From positions 1,240,001 to 1,304,000 of the forward strand of contig CP075497.1 of NCBI GenBank assembly GCA_021613535.1: a DNA stretch of 64,000 bases, in the 5' to 3' direction. A program made the position numbers and the translations under genes. Positions within the stretch are counted from its first letter, which is position 1, and each line of letters starts with the position of its first letter. The notes below the pieces were generated by a model that had not been told where the DNA came from, searched no databases, and saw only the letters and a program-made list of their open reading frames with translations. Positions 11,535 to 23,332 of the stretch are shown here, piece after piece. The stretch is from Adineta vaga. Taxonomy: Eukaryota; Rotifera.

Positions 11535-12827
11535 TACGACAGCAATTTTGAAGGACATACAATGAATATTTGTTGTAATGAATGTTGTTCAATCAATGTT
11601 GTGTGTTTGTGTCAGAAAAAAAATCATATCTGTTGTGATGGTGAAAATAAATTTATTATGACGAATACTGACTTTGATATGTTAATGTCTACGACTACAT
11701 CTTGAGGGTGTGGGTGTGAAACATGTAGAGATATTCTCATCACCCTCAATATGAAGAGGTATAGCTTTGACAAGTTCATTTTCGTGTACGTTCAGTCTTT
11801 TGAAAAACGCACTTATTGGTCTATTCGGTATATTCTACCAGTTCTTGTGCTTTTTTGTTTACATTATTGCATGGGCGATCCTTTTTCAGAACTCTTATAT
11901 ATCGCACAGTAGGAATGAAATAGTTCCATTCTTTTTATAACGTTATCTTTTACTTTTTTCTCTCGAACTTCTAAAAACAATGAAATTTCTCGGTGAATTG
12001 TGTTACAATGTGAGTCATTATAATGCATTTTCTTCTTTATTTCCTATGGTAGCACAGGTGATGTGTATGATATACATATAATTATGTCTTTTCTTTTCTT
12101 TCATTTACGATCCGATATATTCAACACATTCATCTTTCTTTTCATATTGTTCAGAGATATTCCCACTGTTTTATGGTATTATTTCCTAGTTCTTTGCGCA
12201 TATATATATTCCGTCACCGATTATGGAATACGTCAAAGAAATACATACAATTAGTCAGATTTGTTCTCACTTGTTACATAAACTCGCATAAAAAATTTGG
12301 AAGATTTAACGCCAATAATCGTTCAGGATTATAGAGTGTACAAACAAAGATCGAAATAGTATAGCATAATCCACGCTTATTTTGACATAATTAGTAAATA
12401 TATCATATAATTAAAGAAACAATAGAGAAAATAATAGATGTCACTACTTTGTTTCAATTTTATAATCATATCTAATTTTCAGCATTAAAAAACCCGACTA
12501 TATTTTGTTGTAAATATTCGTTTATACATTTTTTTTCTTATATGAGAACTGTCTGATCTCGTCTTCATATCATTCTTATAATATCAGCACGTGTAAATAG
12601 CACGTGTCTGGATCGATGAGTGTGTCTTCCTATCGATTCTTTCTTGTATATATTTTCATCATTTCTTCATTCTATCGTTACGTTTTTTTGATCATTTATA
12701 ACAAGTAACCTATTATATTATGGCTAATAATTTGACACGCGTTTTCTTATCCAGTTCAAGGAGTAATGGAAAAGTTTAATATATATTAGTTTATTTGAAT
12801 CAAGATTTTTTTCATACCCTAGGTATA
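11535..12827. other. Intergenic stretch
   Basis: It contains the telomere-like hairpin at 11702-11749. Otherwise no gene is supported. The first exon of the Gly/Ser-rich gene downstream may lie near 12722 (ATGGCTAATAAT...), but no splice pairing that preserves frame is convincing. Confidence 0.5.
11702..11749. repeat. Telomere-like hairpin with GTAGAGATAT core
   Basis: Left arm TTGAGGGTGTGGGTGTGAAA, core GTAGAGATAT at 11725-11734, right arm CACCCTCAA. One of the clearest members of the dispersed family; it lies downstream of the 7TM receptor. Confidence 0.7.
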
Positions 12828-12861
12828 CAAACTGGTTTCATACGTAAGGTTACTACTAAAG

Positions 12862-13265
12862 GTTCAGACAATAGTAGTAACAGTGGTTCATCAGAGCATC
12901 ATGGTGGTGCTGGTTCATCTTCTCAAACATCAGGTGCATTTGGTGGTAGCGATACATACTCTCAATCATCTGGAGGTCATGGTGCATCAGGTAATTCATC
13001 AGGTGGTTATGAAGATAGCTCTAAAAATCAAGATAATCGAAGAACGAAAGCATCTGTTGGTGGTAAAGATGGCGGTTCTAAAGCTGGTCAAGGTAAATTG
13101 ATTTACTACGGAGTTGTTATTTGGCTTATCTTGTTCTTTTATAGGTACTGATAGTGTAAATAATTCTGCTAAAAGTAAGACAGATGTTTTTTAATTAAAG
13201 ATGCGGATTTTACATATTTGTTTCATTTCTAGACACGACTGATAAAACTAAAAAGTCTTCTGTAG
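12862..13265 (+). CDS. Gly/Ser-rich disordered protein (5' end unresolved)
   Basis: Coding segments 12862-13092, 13145-13174 and perhaps 13233-13265 are separated by short introns with good splice signals (CAAG|GTAAAT, ATAG|GTACTG). The product is almost pure low complexity: Gly, Ser, His, Asn, Gln and Thr (for example SSGGHGASGNSSGGYEDSS) followed by a Lys/Arg-rich end. No folded domain is seen. The open frame extends upstream to about 12795 without an ATG, so the first exon is elsewhere. Composition and exon style match the small gene at 25172-25532 on the other strand. Very hydrophilic, Gly-rich proteins of this type are often hydrophilins linked to water stress; that role is inference. 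Confidence 0.5.
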
Positions 13266-13590
13266 GTTATACTATTCTTTATCTGATCTATCTAAATTTC
13301 TTTTTCCGTCTACTTGTAGTAATTAAATGCAGATACGGTCTTCAAAATGCGTCCATAACTATTCTTCTTTATTTTTATCATATATAATCAAGCAACAAGT
13401 CGATACAAAACCATTTGTTGATGTAATAGTTTTGGTTTTATACAGAAAAATAGAGTTTGTATATTTCAATAAAATCTTTACTATGTTTCTTCAGATAATC
13501 AATCTATAAATGTTAGTACGATTGTTAATAACAGTTTATTATGATAGAATATATTATACAAAATGTCCACCGTAAAACACGCAGAAAACT

Positions 13591-13653
13591 CTTGAGGGTG
13601 TGGGTGTGGGTAATGAAACAAACAGCCTCACACTCGTCACCCACACTCTCAAG
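13591..13653. repeat. Telomere-like hairpin
   Basis: 16-bp arms CTTGAGGGTGTGGGTG (13591-13606) and CACCCACACTCTCAAG (13638-13653) pair with one mismatch. Confidence 0.8.
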
Positions 13654-13900
13654 ATGGGGGATGCGGTAACTTCGCATAAAAGAGTGGAAATCCGAAAACA
13701 GATCTATGAGGTTCTATGAGAGGTACGAGAACTGAAAGTTGAGATAGGTCTACCTATTTACCTACGGATCAAAACCGATATATCGATGCTTGTTGTTAAC
13801 AAGACTCTTGGGGAAGCTAGAGAAGAAGCAGTGGATGGCTTGCTTTTATCGAAAATTCGATCTCCATTACATGTGCACTAGCTAATGTTTTTGGTCAGAT

Positions 13901-13953
13901 GTGAGTGGATGAGTGAGAATAAGACAAACACTCACACCCACACTCACTCCCTC
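13901..13953. repeat. Telomere-like hairpin, degenerate
   Basis: GTGAGTGGATGAGTGAG on the left, CTCACACCCACACTCACTCC on the right. Confidence 0.5.
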
Positions 13954-14010
13954 AACAACAAGAGAATACGACGACGACCAACATGACAATACAACAACGA
14001 CAAAATCTTC

Positions 14011-15493
14011 TCATTGTTCTGTTTGATTGATGAAAGAATTGAGAATTTCTTCATGTTGACAATCATTCTGCATGACAGCTAGAGAATTTTGAGCAATGAT
14101 AAAACATCGAATCAGATTGTCAAAACGTCTGACAACATCTTCAAATGAATATCGATAAATCAAATATTTCCATGTCACTTCCGTATACACGTTCTGAATA
14201 CGAAATAGAGACATGGCTGCATTATCATCGTCGCACGTGAACATTTGTTTTGAACGAAAACTTGTACAACTACTCGACGAGAATATGTATATGGCCATGA
14301 CAAACATGATAAAATAAGGATCATAATCTAATTTTGAGGCGATAAATTCTGAACATTGTCGATTTTTGACACCAAAACTGAGATCGAGAGCAGTAATAAA
14401 TCCTTGATTTTCTAGCAAATGCAGATGACGTGCGACAACCGGTCCACAAAACATGGCTAGATTATTATAACCATGATGATGAACAAGTTGACGTTGTGAT
14501 TCCGGCAGACAGGAAACATCGTGATTATTATCAATGAAGGAATGTGTTACACTGTACATAGTCGTAATGAGATCATTGTAATAATCAGGAATCTTAAAGC
14601 ATATCTTTGGATATAAATCGGCCGTATGTTCGGTAATAAATCGATGAGCCAAAGTTCGAGGCCGATTGATGTCGAAGGAACAGACGAGATTATTGAGTAA
14701 TATCCATTGTTCACCTGCCAAAGATGATACATCTCGACCGAGTAAGTTAAGCGTAGGAAGCTAAAAAAATCATCAGCATTTGATCAATTAGGCGAAGCAG
14801 TTATTTTAGTATCGTAGGTTTCAACGTCTCATACTTCTACAAAAAATCTACTTTCTTGCTCGATTTCTTCAACACTTTTTCAATTATGTTTCTTGTTAAA
14901 AACAAACTTTTCTTGGATACGGACCTGAATCGGTTCTTGTAATATTCGTTCGGCTCGAAGAAATCGAAAACAAGGTTCCAATCCAACAGCGAAGCATTTC
15001 TTTAGACGACATGCTGGACACATTTCAAGGTTGAAAGATCGTAGTATACAATAACCATCAGCACAACATGTTGAAGAAACCTACAGAGGAGATAAAGAAA
15101 AAATGAGATTAAGCATCAAATAGAATTTACTTTATCTTGTTTGAATGCAGCTCGAAGAAAAAAGTCTTTGCATGCATGACAAAGAATCACTCCGTAATAT
15201 CGAACTTGTGCTTGAGCATAACATACACGACACCATTCATTGGCCAATTGACGATTAAAATGCGTAGCGAGAAATTTGCCGAGCGGACCAACCGATTTTC
15301 GAAGCAAGGGAACCATGATCGATGAAAAAGTTTTTCTTCGACGAATTTGACTTTTTTCTTCACTTCCTGTATTAGGAAACTGATTATCCAACGAGATAGA
15401 CCGATCCATACCAATCTCCTTTGCCTTGATTCTGTTCTCGTTAGCATTCGATGAGCTGAACTGTTCGTTTTTCTTGTCATTGATATGTAGCAT
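14011..15493 (-). CDS. Nuclear hormone receptor with divergent P-box
   Basis: Three exons on the minus strand: 15493-15131, 15080-14925, 14760-14011; 422 aa. Residues about 89-150 form the two C4 zinc fingers of a nuclear receptor DNA-binding domain: CRVC...CHACKDFF in exon 1 and C-x5-C-x9-C-x2-C (TCCADGYC...MCPACRLKKC) in exon 2, split by an intron between the fingers. The P-box CHACK differs from the usual CEGCK, so the half-site preference is probably altered. The third exon (about 250 codons) is mainly helical and is positioned as the ligand-binding domain, too diverged to place in a subfamily. A basic stretch RRRKTF precedes the DBD. It probably acts as a nuclear transcription factor. 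Confidence 0.88.
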
Positions 15494-16510
15494 CTTTTGA
15501 ACGTCGACGACTGAAACTTGTTACTTGAGAGAATCAAGAATATGAATTTCAAACAAACAGCTTATGATGAATTAAAAACAGCTTCCTGTTTCTAAAGCAC
15601 GTTAGAAAATATCTCTCTCTGCGACTAGCATTCTCCGTGCAAACTGCGTTCATGTCACGCGATTTCATGCGTGATAAAGAAGATAATTGGAAGTAATTCC
15701 CTGTGTTGCATTTCGTGTCAATGAATGGAGTAAATAATGAAAGATGCACATGCGCGCAATTCCTTTGACAAATGCAGACCAAATGATGACGAAAAAAGGA
15801 TGCATTCTAGAATTAAATTCATTTCTTTCCATGATGAAATATAATGAAAAATAGACATCTTCAATTAGAGGTGTCTTCTATATTCTGTCATTCCTTTTTA
15901 CATCAAAGTCCCTCGATTCTTTCATAGACGGATGCTTAGTTTCGATGAACAGCTGCTTCTTTGAAGATTAAAGTTGAGAAAAACAAAGAAAAAGTTCAAA
16001 AATTCTCTGTAATTTGTCATGCCTGTACAGTAAAATACAACCATCATGATTTCAGCTCGACTTTCGAACAAGAACTGATATACAAATGGTTTCTCAGGTG
16101 GGTGTGGGTGTATGTGAAGGTATCTCTACTACTTTCACACCCACCCCACATCCACCCACATCCACCCACATCCACACCCAAACCCTTGCCCACCTTTCTG
16201 CTTTATCAGTACATATTGTTTCATCAGATTTTACGAATAGTTACCTATGAGTATGAGTATATTTTTTAAAGCTTATGTCAATAAATGTAAAGGTGAAGTA
16301 CTCTTTTCAGCAGAGCACACATTCAGGGTTTTTTTTCTTCGATTTTTTTCTTTCATGTCATTACTTGCAGAGAGAAAGAGTAGCGTACAAAGTGGATGGA
16401 AGTATTTCTTAGAGAAGTGACTCCGAGGTTTGATGAATTAGTAATGCGTCGATATTTTGTGGCATTTTCAATTCTACTTTATATTTGTCAGATAAATCCA
16501 TTTTACTAAC
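15494..16510. other. Intergenic stretch
   Basis: No gene seen except a telomere-like hairpin with a decamer repeat at 16093-16195. Confidence 0.5.
16093..16195. repeat. Telomere-like hairpin with CACATCCACC decamer array
   Basis: Left arm CTCAGGTGGGTGTGGGTG; core GTATCTCTAC (the family core in the opposite orientation, 16120-16129); right arm TTTCACACCCACC running into about three tandem copies of CACATCCACC. This member shows direct tandem growth of the G-rich word. Confidence 0.65.
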
Positions 16511-18045
16511 TTATGGAAATCGAACAAGACGGAAAAGATTGACTGTTTGTCGGCATTTTGGGCATCGTCGCGAATCTTGTAAGATAATATTTGCACAGTT
16601 CTGGCATAATGGGTGCCCACATGTAGCAGCTTCGTTTTGGTTACCGTGCAGAAAACCTTCATTATCGCGATCGCGACATATGGCACATTCACCCAACCAT
16701 AAACAACCTATTGGAAAAAGGTATACAATATAATGAGTAAATTATTTAAACCGTGGTCAAAAGTACACTATTGAGTCTGACGTTAGAATTGAAGTTTTAC
16801 AATTCTTTTAGAATCTGTATGGATTCTCAATATTTCATAGCCACTATCTTTCAATATCAAGATGTTCGCTTGAAATTCTTATTATTAACTCTTTTGGAAT
16901 GAGACATGCTGGGCATAAGCTGGTGCTATTTATTCGGAAACTTAATTACTACAGTAAGCGATTCAAATTAAAATCGCCTAGCGTAGATCGTCGTCCTACC
17001 CTTATTTCACTTTCTGAAAAGACGATTCTTTTACTATGCTCTTTCAATTATCAGCACGATATATAGATCTCACGCATCTGTTACACACACTCACACATTT
17101 TTTGACATCCGGCTCGGTTTATGAGCTTTCACATTAATGTATCAATCTGATTTTCTGATAGCATGCTGGTCTACACTGAAGGACCAGCACCTTAAAATAT
17201 GAGATCATTCTGAGCATCCTAAGTGCCTCAAAATTAGTCAACAAAAAACTTTCACAGCGTTACATTTGTTTTTTGCATTTTCTATTCGAAGGAAAGGGCA
17301 GAAAAGAAAATCTTTTTTTACCATCAGAAAGCTCATCCAAAGCTCTACCACTTTTGTCCTCACAGTCTTTCGATTTTTATGTGTCTTGCGCAAGAAATGA
17401 CAAAGTAAGGTGGATTACTCGATACTAAGGGTCTTTTTAAGTAACAGCGTTACGCGATCTTAAATTCTTAATAGATACTCGACGACAAAACCAAATCCAT
17501 TCATTCTCGCATCCCGTGTAGAACAAACCGAGCCTCATCGAATACCGTTTGAATGAACCATTCATCTGTTTTCGTTCAAGAGACAATTAAGAAACAATAT
17601 GTTAAAAATGTCACATCGTTGCGTTTGGACAAGTCCTGCATATATTCGATGAGAAGATCTCCCATATTGCCTATTTTTTAACGACTGCTACACAGTCACG
17701 TACCGAGGCTATTTCGCGTCGCAACTGTGCCGTAGTCGCCGTGGTGAGTAACTAACGCTAAGAAGCTTGCATTTACTGCGTCTCAACTGCGTCGCAATTT
17801 CATCGCAAGAGAAAACGTGACCTATTACCTGGTGTCGAACGCTGATCGGGTATTTGACGCAATATTGGTAAACGAGGATTAACGGCCTGTTGTACCGCTG
17901 GCATTGACTGACGCGGATGTAGCTGTACAATATCGGCACAAATCAAAGCATCGATGTCTAATTCCGAAGGATTTGTTCCATTTACGCTATTCGGCCGATT
18001 GATCTCCGTGACTTCTATACTGATATTGAGTTGTTCATTAGCCAT
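16511..18045 (-). CDS. Small RING-finger protein
   Basis: Two exons, 18045-17829 and 16707-16511 (phase 1), give 137 aa. The C-terminus is a C3HC4 RING: CAIC...CGHPLCQNC...CPKCR, so a probable RING-type E3 ubiquitin ligase. The N-terminal 75 residues are polar with no recognised domain. The intron is 1,121 bp, about twenty times the local norm, and carries a short word shared with 54.2 kb. It resembles the other small C-terminal RING gene at 22942-23332 in layout. Substrate unknown. Confidence 0.75.
17661..17688. repeat. Dispersed 27-bp word, copy 1
   Basis: CCCATATTGCCTATTTTTTA then ACGACTG; a near copy (CCCATGTTGCCTATTTTTAA then CGACTG) is at 54220-54246. It sits in the long RING intron. 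Confidence 0.5.
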
Positions 18046-18517
18046 TATAGTATCTATAGAAAGAAAGACATAGTTGTACACAAAAACCACGATCTTCTGT
18101 CTCATATCGTCAATCTGTCTGTATTTGTTGCGAAATATACTTAAGAGCATCGCTTATCATCGATGGGTATGTTACACCAAATAATGCTCGCTTTTATTTT
18201 GGAAAAGTATAGATGTTTAAATTAGTTAGATATAATTTCTGAACTATGTTTTGAGAATTTTTCGCCGAAAGAGACTTCGTATCCATCTCTGCCCCGGTAC
18301 GTTATTTATTACCATGGCTCGTAAATAGCCGTTTTTGAATTACTCTAGAAAGACATGTTAACGCAATTTTCGAATATTCCATTTTATCTACAGACCTCCA
18401 AGCATAGCTGTAATTTATCACAATGTTGAACATATCTAATCCGCACCATTACGAATAATTTAGCTAATAATACTTCAATAATCAGACATCGAATCAGGGC
18501 CTCATTCGCAATTTGGT

Positions 18518-18940
18518 TTATAATATGGAGTCGGGTGGGGCTGAGTTCGTGACAATCACGCTAAACTCTACTATAAAATCAGAACTCTTGGAATAAGATT
18601 TATCTCTAGTTCCAGTAATCTTAATAGTTATCGTTATCTTGCAAGTATTTATATGACTGCTCAAGTGAAAAGAAGTTCGAAAATGCGTCTTTATACGCAT
18701 TAGCCTGAAGCTACAGTTATGAACTACATACAATGATAATCCACGTTTTCCATTGCGATCTCTTTGCACAGTTACGCAGAACTCCGATGCATAATAGTAA
18801 ACGCAGATATTTTTTCTCAGCGTGGGTCAAAATTGTAACAGGTCCAAAAGTTTGCGACCCATCTGGTTCAGTCGATCGAAGTTTCCCTCCATTCTGGTTC
18901 GATTGATGGCTCATCGTATCCTGAAACAACGTTTTTAGAA
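18518..18940 (-). pseudogene. Unrecognised coding-like remnant
   Basis: Two overlapping minus-strand frames read like one interrupted protein: an upstream piece with MSHQSNQNGGKLRSTEPDGS and a downstream piece with FCVTVQRDRNGKRGLSLYVV, in different frames. No family is recognised. It may be a decayed gene or chance. Confidence 0.25.
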
Positions 18941-19564
18941 AACGTACACCATTGTAATCATTTTTCATACACAGGATTTTGCGACGCTTCTGTCTAAAAA
19001 AAAGTCATAGAATCGACAGTTAACTGTTTATTTACAGGAATATGACTTTTACTTAGATTTACCAGGTAAAACTAATGTTTCTCTTTAATGGCGTGTTTAC
19101 TACTAAATGTGGCCACCATCAGAACATCAACAAGATTCGTCGGGTATTTTACACATAATAACACAGTTTTAACTAAATCTAGCGACGCAAAAAATCCTTC
19201 TGAAGATCTGAATTTGGTACCCAATTCAATGTATTTGTATTTGGATGATGGATTTATATTTATATTTTACATTTAAAGTCTAAAGTTGTGATGAAACTAT
19301 GGTTGAGTCGCCAGAAATTTACCTGCCTCTGGAAACACTTTGAATCCTTCACAAAGATACTATAAGGGTTCCAGATTTATGTGAGGCCTTTTTAGGAAAG
19401 TCGTAATAGATCTGAAGCTCCTTTGAACCCTTTTCAGTCATGAAACTAGTTTGAAGTTTAGATTCTACTGCTCGTATCGATGAACGTCATATAGGGCTTA
19501 AAATGTAGATTAGTAAAGCACCCATATCTTACAATGGAGTTACAGTAGAATACTTCCTATGTTA

Positions 19565-19769
19565 CTCGACAAATAAGTAGAAATTTTGTGATTTTTCGAA
19601 TAATTTATTAATATATTCCGTGGTGATGTAGGTAAAATCTGTAATAATTCGTTTTCATATTCGATTATTATTTCGCAACTGATGATGAGTCTGTAGACTC
19701 GAAAGCTCTTATTTTCAATATATTAATAAATTATTCGAAAAATCACAAAATTTCTACTTATTTGTCGAG
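19565..19769. mobile_element. Fold-back repeat with hammerhead-like loop
   Basis: Perfect 53-bp inverted arms (19565-19617 and 19717-19769, beginning CTCGACAAATAAGTAG) enclose a 99-bp loop. The loop contains CTGATGA, an unpaired T, the hairpin GAGTC-TGTA-GACTC, then GAAA (19679-19704). Arm perfection suggests recent origin. No target duplication was identified and no coding capacity is present. Confidence 0.7.
19679..19704 (+). ncRNA. Hammerhead-ribozyme-like core (partial)
   Basis: CTGATGA + stem II (GAGTC/GACTC, loop TGTA) + GAAA matches the conserved hammerhead core apart from one extra T before stem II. I could not find partners for stems I and III or the UH cleavage site nearby, so this is a half motif. 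Related motifs are known in Penelope-like elements and retrozymes. Confidence 0.35.
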
Positions 19770-22700
19770 TTTCAATCAAAATCCTATATTTCAATTCAAT
19801 TTAATCAATACTTCCTATATATTGTTTGATAATTGAACATGGAAATTTCTTCTTCTGTTCAGTTGATACGGAACTTCAGACCCAAATCCAAATCTGTTAA
19901 AACAAATCCAAGTCTTTGGATTTGTTGACCCCTAACTAAACCACGACGGTATCAAACGCACATCGGTTAAAAAGACGAAAACTTCTGGGAAAAGAAAACG
20001 GTAAAAACACAATTCTGAGAAAAAAACAAAAGTATTGTACGAGTATCCTTGAAAACTATTCTAGTCATAGTTAAAGAGAAAAATTTGTCATCTTCGAAAA
20101 ATCATGAAACAGAATTTTTAACTGAAACATGAAAAGAACCACATCTATTTATACAGTTTTGTTTTATAACGGTGAAAAACAACAAAAACTAGCGGATCCA
20201 ATGAATGGAACCGATATAATCCGCACCTTTTTTGTTGTACTGACTATAACCCTTTCGATCAAATTTATTTTTGTTTCCAGTGTGTTACAAATGAGTTATT
20301 GAATTGAACACTCTACTAAACCATAAGAAGTCCAGTACGTTGTCTTTATTTGCGTTAGATTTGAGTAAATATCCATGTTGAACAATTTCATGATGTGCCT
20401 CATGAAAAAATGTGGAATCTCTGCACCTAGAAAGAATTCAGATCTCAAAACTATTATAAGGTCTGTTCGACTGGGCATTACCTGAAGGAAGCGGCGAAAG
20501 ATACGCTCACTAAAGATATTATGTGTGTTTCGTAACATGAATTCTACATAAGACTTAAAGCTGTTCAGTGAATTTTATTTAAACTCCGGCAGAAATCGGT
20601 TTATCGAATTTCTTAACTCGCTATGTGATTATTTCCTATCCTGACGATCAGAACTATCAATAGTGAGACGATTATATGGAAAGTGTGGTATTCGGTAAGA
20701 TCACGGTATGAATCATGATACGGACATTAGGAAATAGTAATAGATAAGACTATCGGTAAATTCAGATGTATATTCAGACTTTTAGATGTTTGTCTTCGCA
20801 TCTGGAACGCATAGCCTCATATGAGGTTTATGTATCTCTGCTGCTAGACTTTTTGTTTGTCGTAAGATTTTTTCAGTTCCTAAAATGTTCTATTTCTTCT
20901 TATAATAGTGCAGCTACTCAAAGAAACTATATCTCACGATGATACCATTACATTGTTGATCGCTGAAGGATTTACTATACTATCTTCCTTCCTACATTTT
21001 TCTTGGTTAAAGTAATCTCAATTTTGCTTACGATCCTTTTGATATTTCTGAAACTATTTATATTTGTAATTGTTTTTAGAGTATATAGTCTTTGAATATT
21101 TGCTGTGTGAAATATAACTATCAATACGCATAGAAAATAAACCAGACGAACAGACCCACTGTTAAGAACAGGTATGGATTATAACAAAATACATTCACAA
21201 TGAAACCCCCTCACTAAGATCTTCGGCTATCTGTTCTTTTCATAAACAATCGACCATAAAAATCTAGAAAATCTGATGTGGGATTCAAGGTCCTTGACTT
21301 AAAGAACGTTTAATTGAGTATGACAGGAATTTCTATTTCTCTTTCTCCCATTGTTTTCTGATCGATCGGTTCAGTACACACATACAAGCAAGCAAACAAT
21401 TTATGTTTACTGGAATCTTCTACATGAAAAAGAGAATAAGTATATGTTTATTCTCTCCGAAGTCTTTTTGGTGAAAATATCTTCATAAGATGGATGCCTT
21501 TCTATGAATCAGAATGCATATACTGAGAAAAATACCAATTTATATTTGTTCTTTCTTTGATGTTCGTCATCATTGGATGACAATGAAAACAAATATAGAA
21601 ATATTCTCGTTTTTCGATCTTTTGCAAAGAATGAAAAAAGAAAAAGCAAACATCTATATTAGAGCTCTCATAAGAGAGATAGTGTAAAGAAGGAGAACGA
21701 AAGAACCAGTAGAATTCCAGCTACGAAAAATACACATTTTTAGAACAAATAGAAAGGAATGAAAATTCCAACTTGCATATATATATATATATAAATAGAA
21801 AATTATGAAAAAGTAAATTTTACTGTATAATCATACATTATACTCAAGAGAGCAACGTGATAATATTAGTCACCGAATCAGCGAAAGAATTTTGGTGATG
21901 TTATAAAAAATCGAAAAAATTCTTAAGTGTTCTAGTTGTGCGATGAAGAAACTTATTTAAAACCATGGAGAATTCTGTCTAAACGATCTTCTCTGTATAA
22001 ATAATCGAATACAGCGTATGAAGCAAAATAAAATGACATGTATTCTGTAACAAAAACTCAGTATTATCACTATATTTTACTACGTAAAAGGAAATCTACT
22101 GGTTTCAGAGGGTGATGAACGACTAAATGAAATGAAATGAAAATATATGGTAATCATTTTGATATTGATTGTCTAAAACTTTCTTCATATAAAATATTTC
22201 CCTATATGATACGGGATAAACGAAATTATGTCGAAAAAACTAAAAAGATCACAAATAATTTTATTCTTACAGAGAAAAGCTACGATGTTGATTACGGATA
22301 CGAAGCGACGAGAAAATAAATGAGAAGATACTGATATATTTTAAGCGTCAACAACCTTCGTCTTCAACAAAGGTTTTCATGACGTAGGTAAAGAAAAGAT
22401 TTCGTTTCTGTTTTTTTCCTCTTCTCGTGATAAAATCAACGTTTACTGTGGTGGGTAAAAACCACTTAACTGCAAATATGGCCACATGATTTAAAACATC
22501 GTCATTATATGTGAATAATTGTTACTGAGTCGGTTAAAAATTTCAGATGCTATATTATTTGATGGTCACAATACCTAAAAACAACGAATGTAATAAGAAG
22601 AAGACGTAATAAGAAAATGACGAAGAGAAAAAACAACCAATTCCGAAGCATCTGTTGTTTTATTCATTCTTTTCATTATATCGACGACCAATCATGAAAA

Positions 22701-22941
22701 AGCAAAATGAAAAATATTTTGTGGACTTATATTTGATCAACTGATCATGAAGAAGTTCTGATACCATTAAGATTATGATAAAGAAATCTGAGAATCAACC
22801 TTTTATAAACATTCGCCGTTGCGTTATGAGTGATCTCCATAATATACAGAAATCAATTTATTTTATAATCTTGGATGACATAGCAATCTTTTTATGATTT
22901 GATGTACAGGTTTCATTAGAAAAAGATTTTTATAATATATC

Positions 22942-23332
22942 TTATGGTTCAAAAACAGGCAGATATTCTCTAATGGGTTGATTGCAATTTAGAACTGGAC
23001 AGATATTGTTGATAGTCGTAGAGCACTGACTGCAACAAGCTAGATGATTGCATTCGATAAAAAGAATGCATCGCTTACTAATGTTACATATGATGCAAGG
23101 ACCAAAATTTGCCTGAACTGGATTTTGTCGTATTTGATTAGTAGATGCAACTTCGTCTATGAAAAGGCAAAGAAGAGATGAACGAATTTTTGCTCAGTTA
23201 TAAATAAACTATAATACCTAGAACTGATTGCGAATTATTGGAGGAATCATTCGATGCATGAAGTTGACTCACTAGATTTACTATGCCAAATTGAATTGAT
23301 TCTTGAGAATTAGGTGGAGTTTCTTGATCCAT
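22942..23332 (-). CDS. Small C-terminal RING protein
   Basis: Two exons, 23332-23218 and 23156-22942, with a 61-bp intron (GTATTATAG... to CATAG); 109 aa, start MDQETPPNSQ. The C-terminal half is a compact RING of the IAP/MDM2/neuralized style: CIIC, then C-x-H (ECNHLACC), SQC, and C-x5-C (CPVLNC). This suggests an E3 ubiquitin ligase; the atypical last Cys spacing may alter one zinc site. No BIR or other domain precedes it. Neither exon is long enough to stand out alone, so it was built from splice logic. Confidence 0.65.

Larger units (their letters stand above)
13266..14010. other. Intergenic with two hairpins
   Basis: No gene seen; telomere-like hairpins occur at 13591-13653 and 13901-13953. 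Confidence 0.5.
18941..22941. other. Long gene-poor stretch
   Basis: About 4 kb without a supportable gene. It includes the inverted repeat at 19565-19769 and a (TA)n run near 21778-21792. Remaining open frames are short and have no family resemblance. Confidence 0.55.

Noticed and set aside
12063-12254. 63-aa hydrophobic frame
   Set aside because: Ordinary AT-rich noise giving Phe/Ile/Tyr runs; no support from context.
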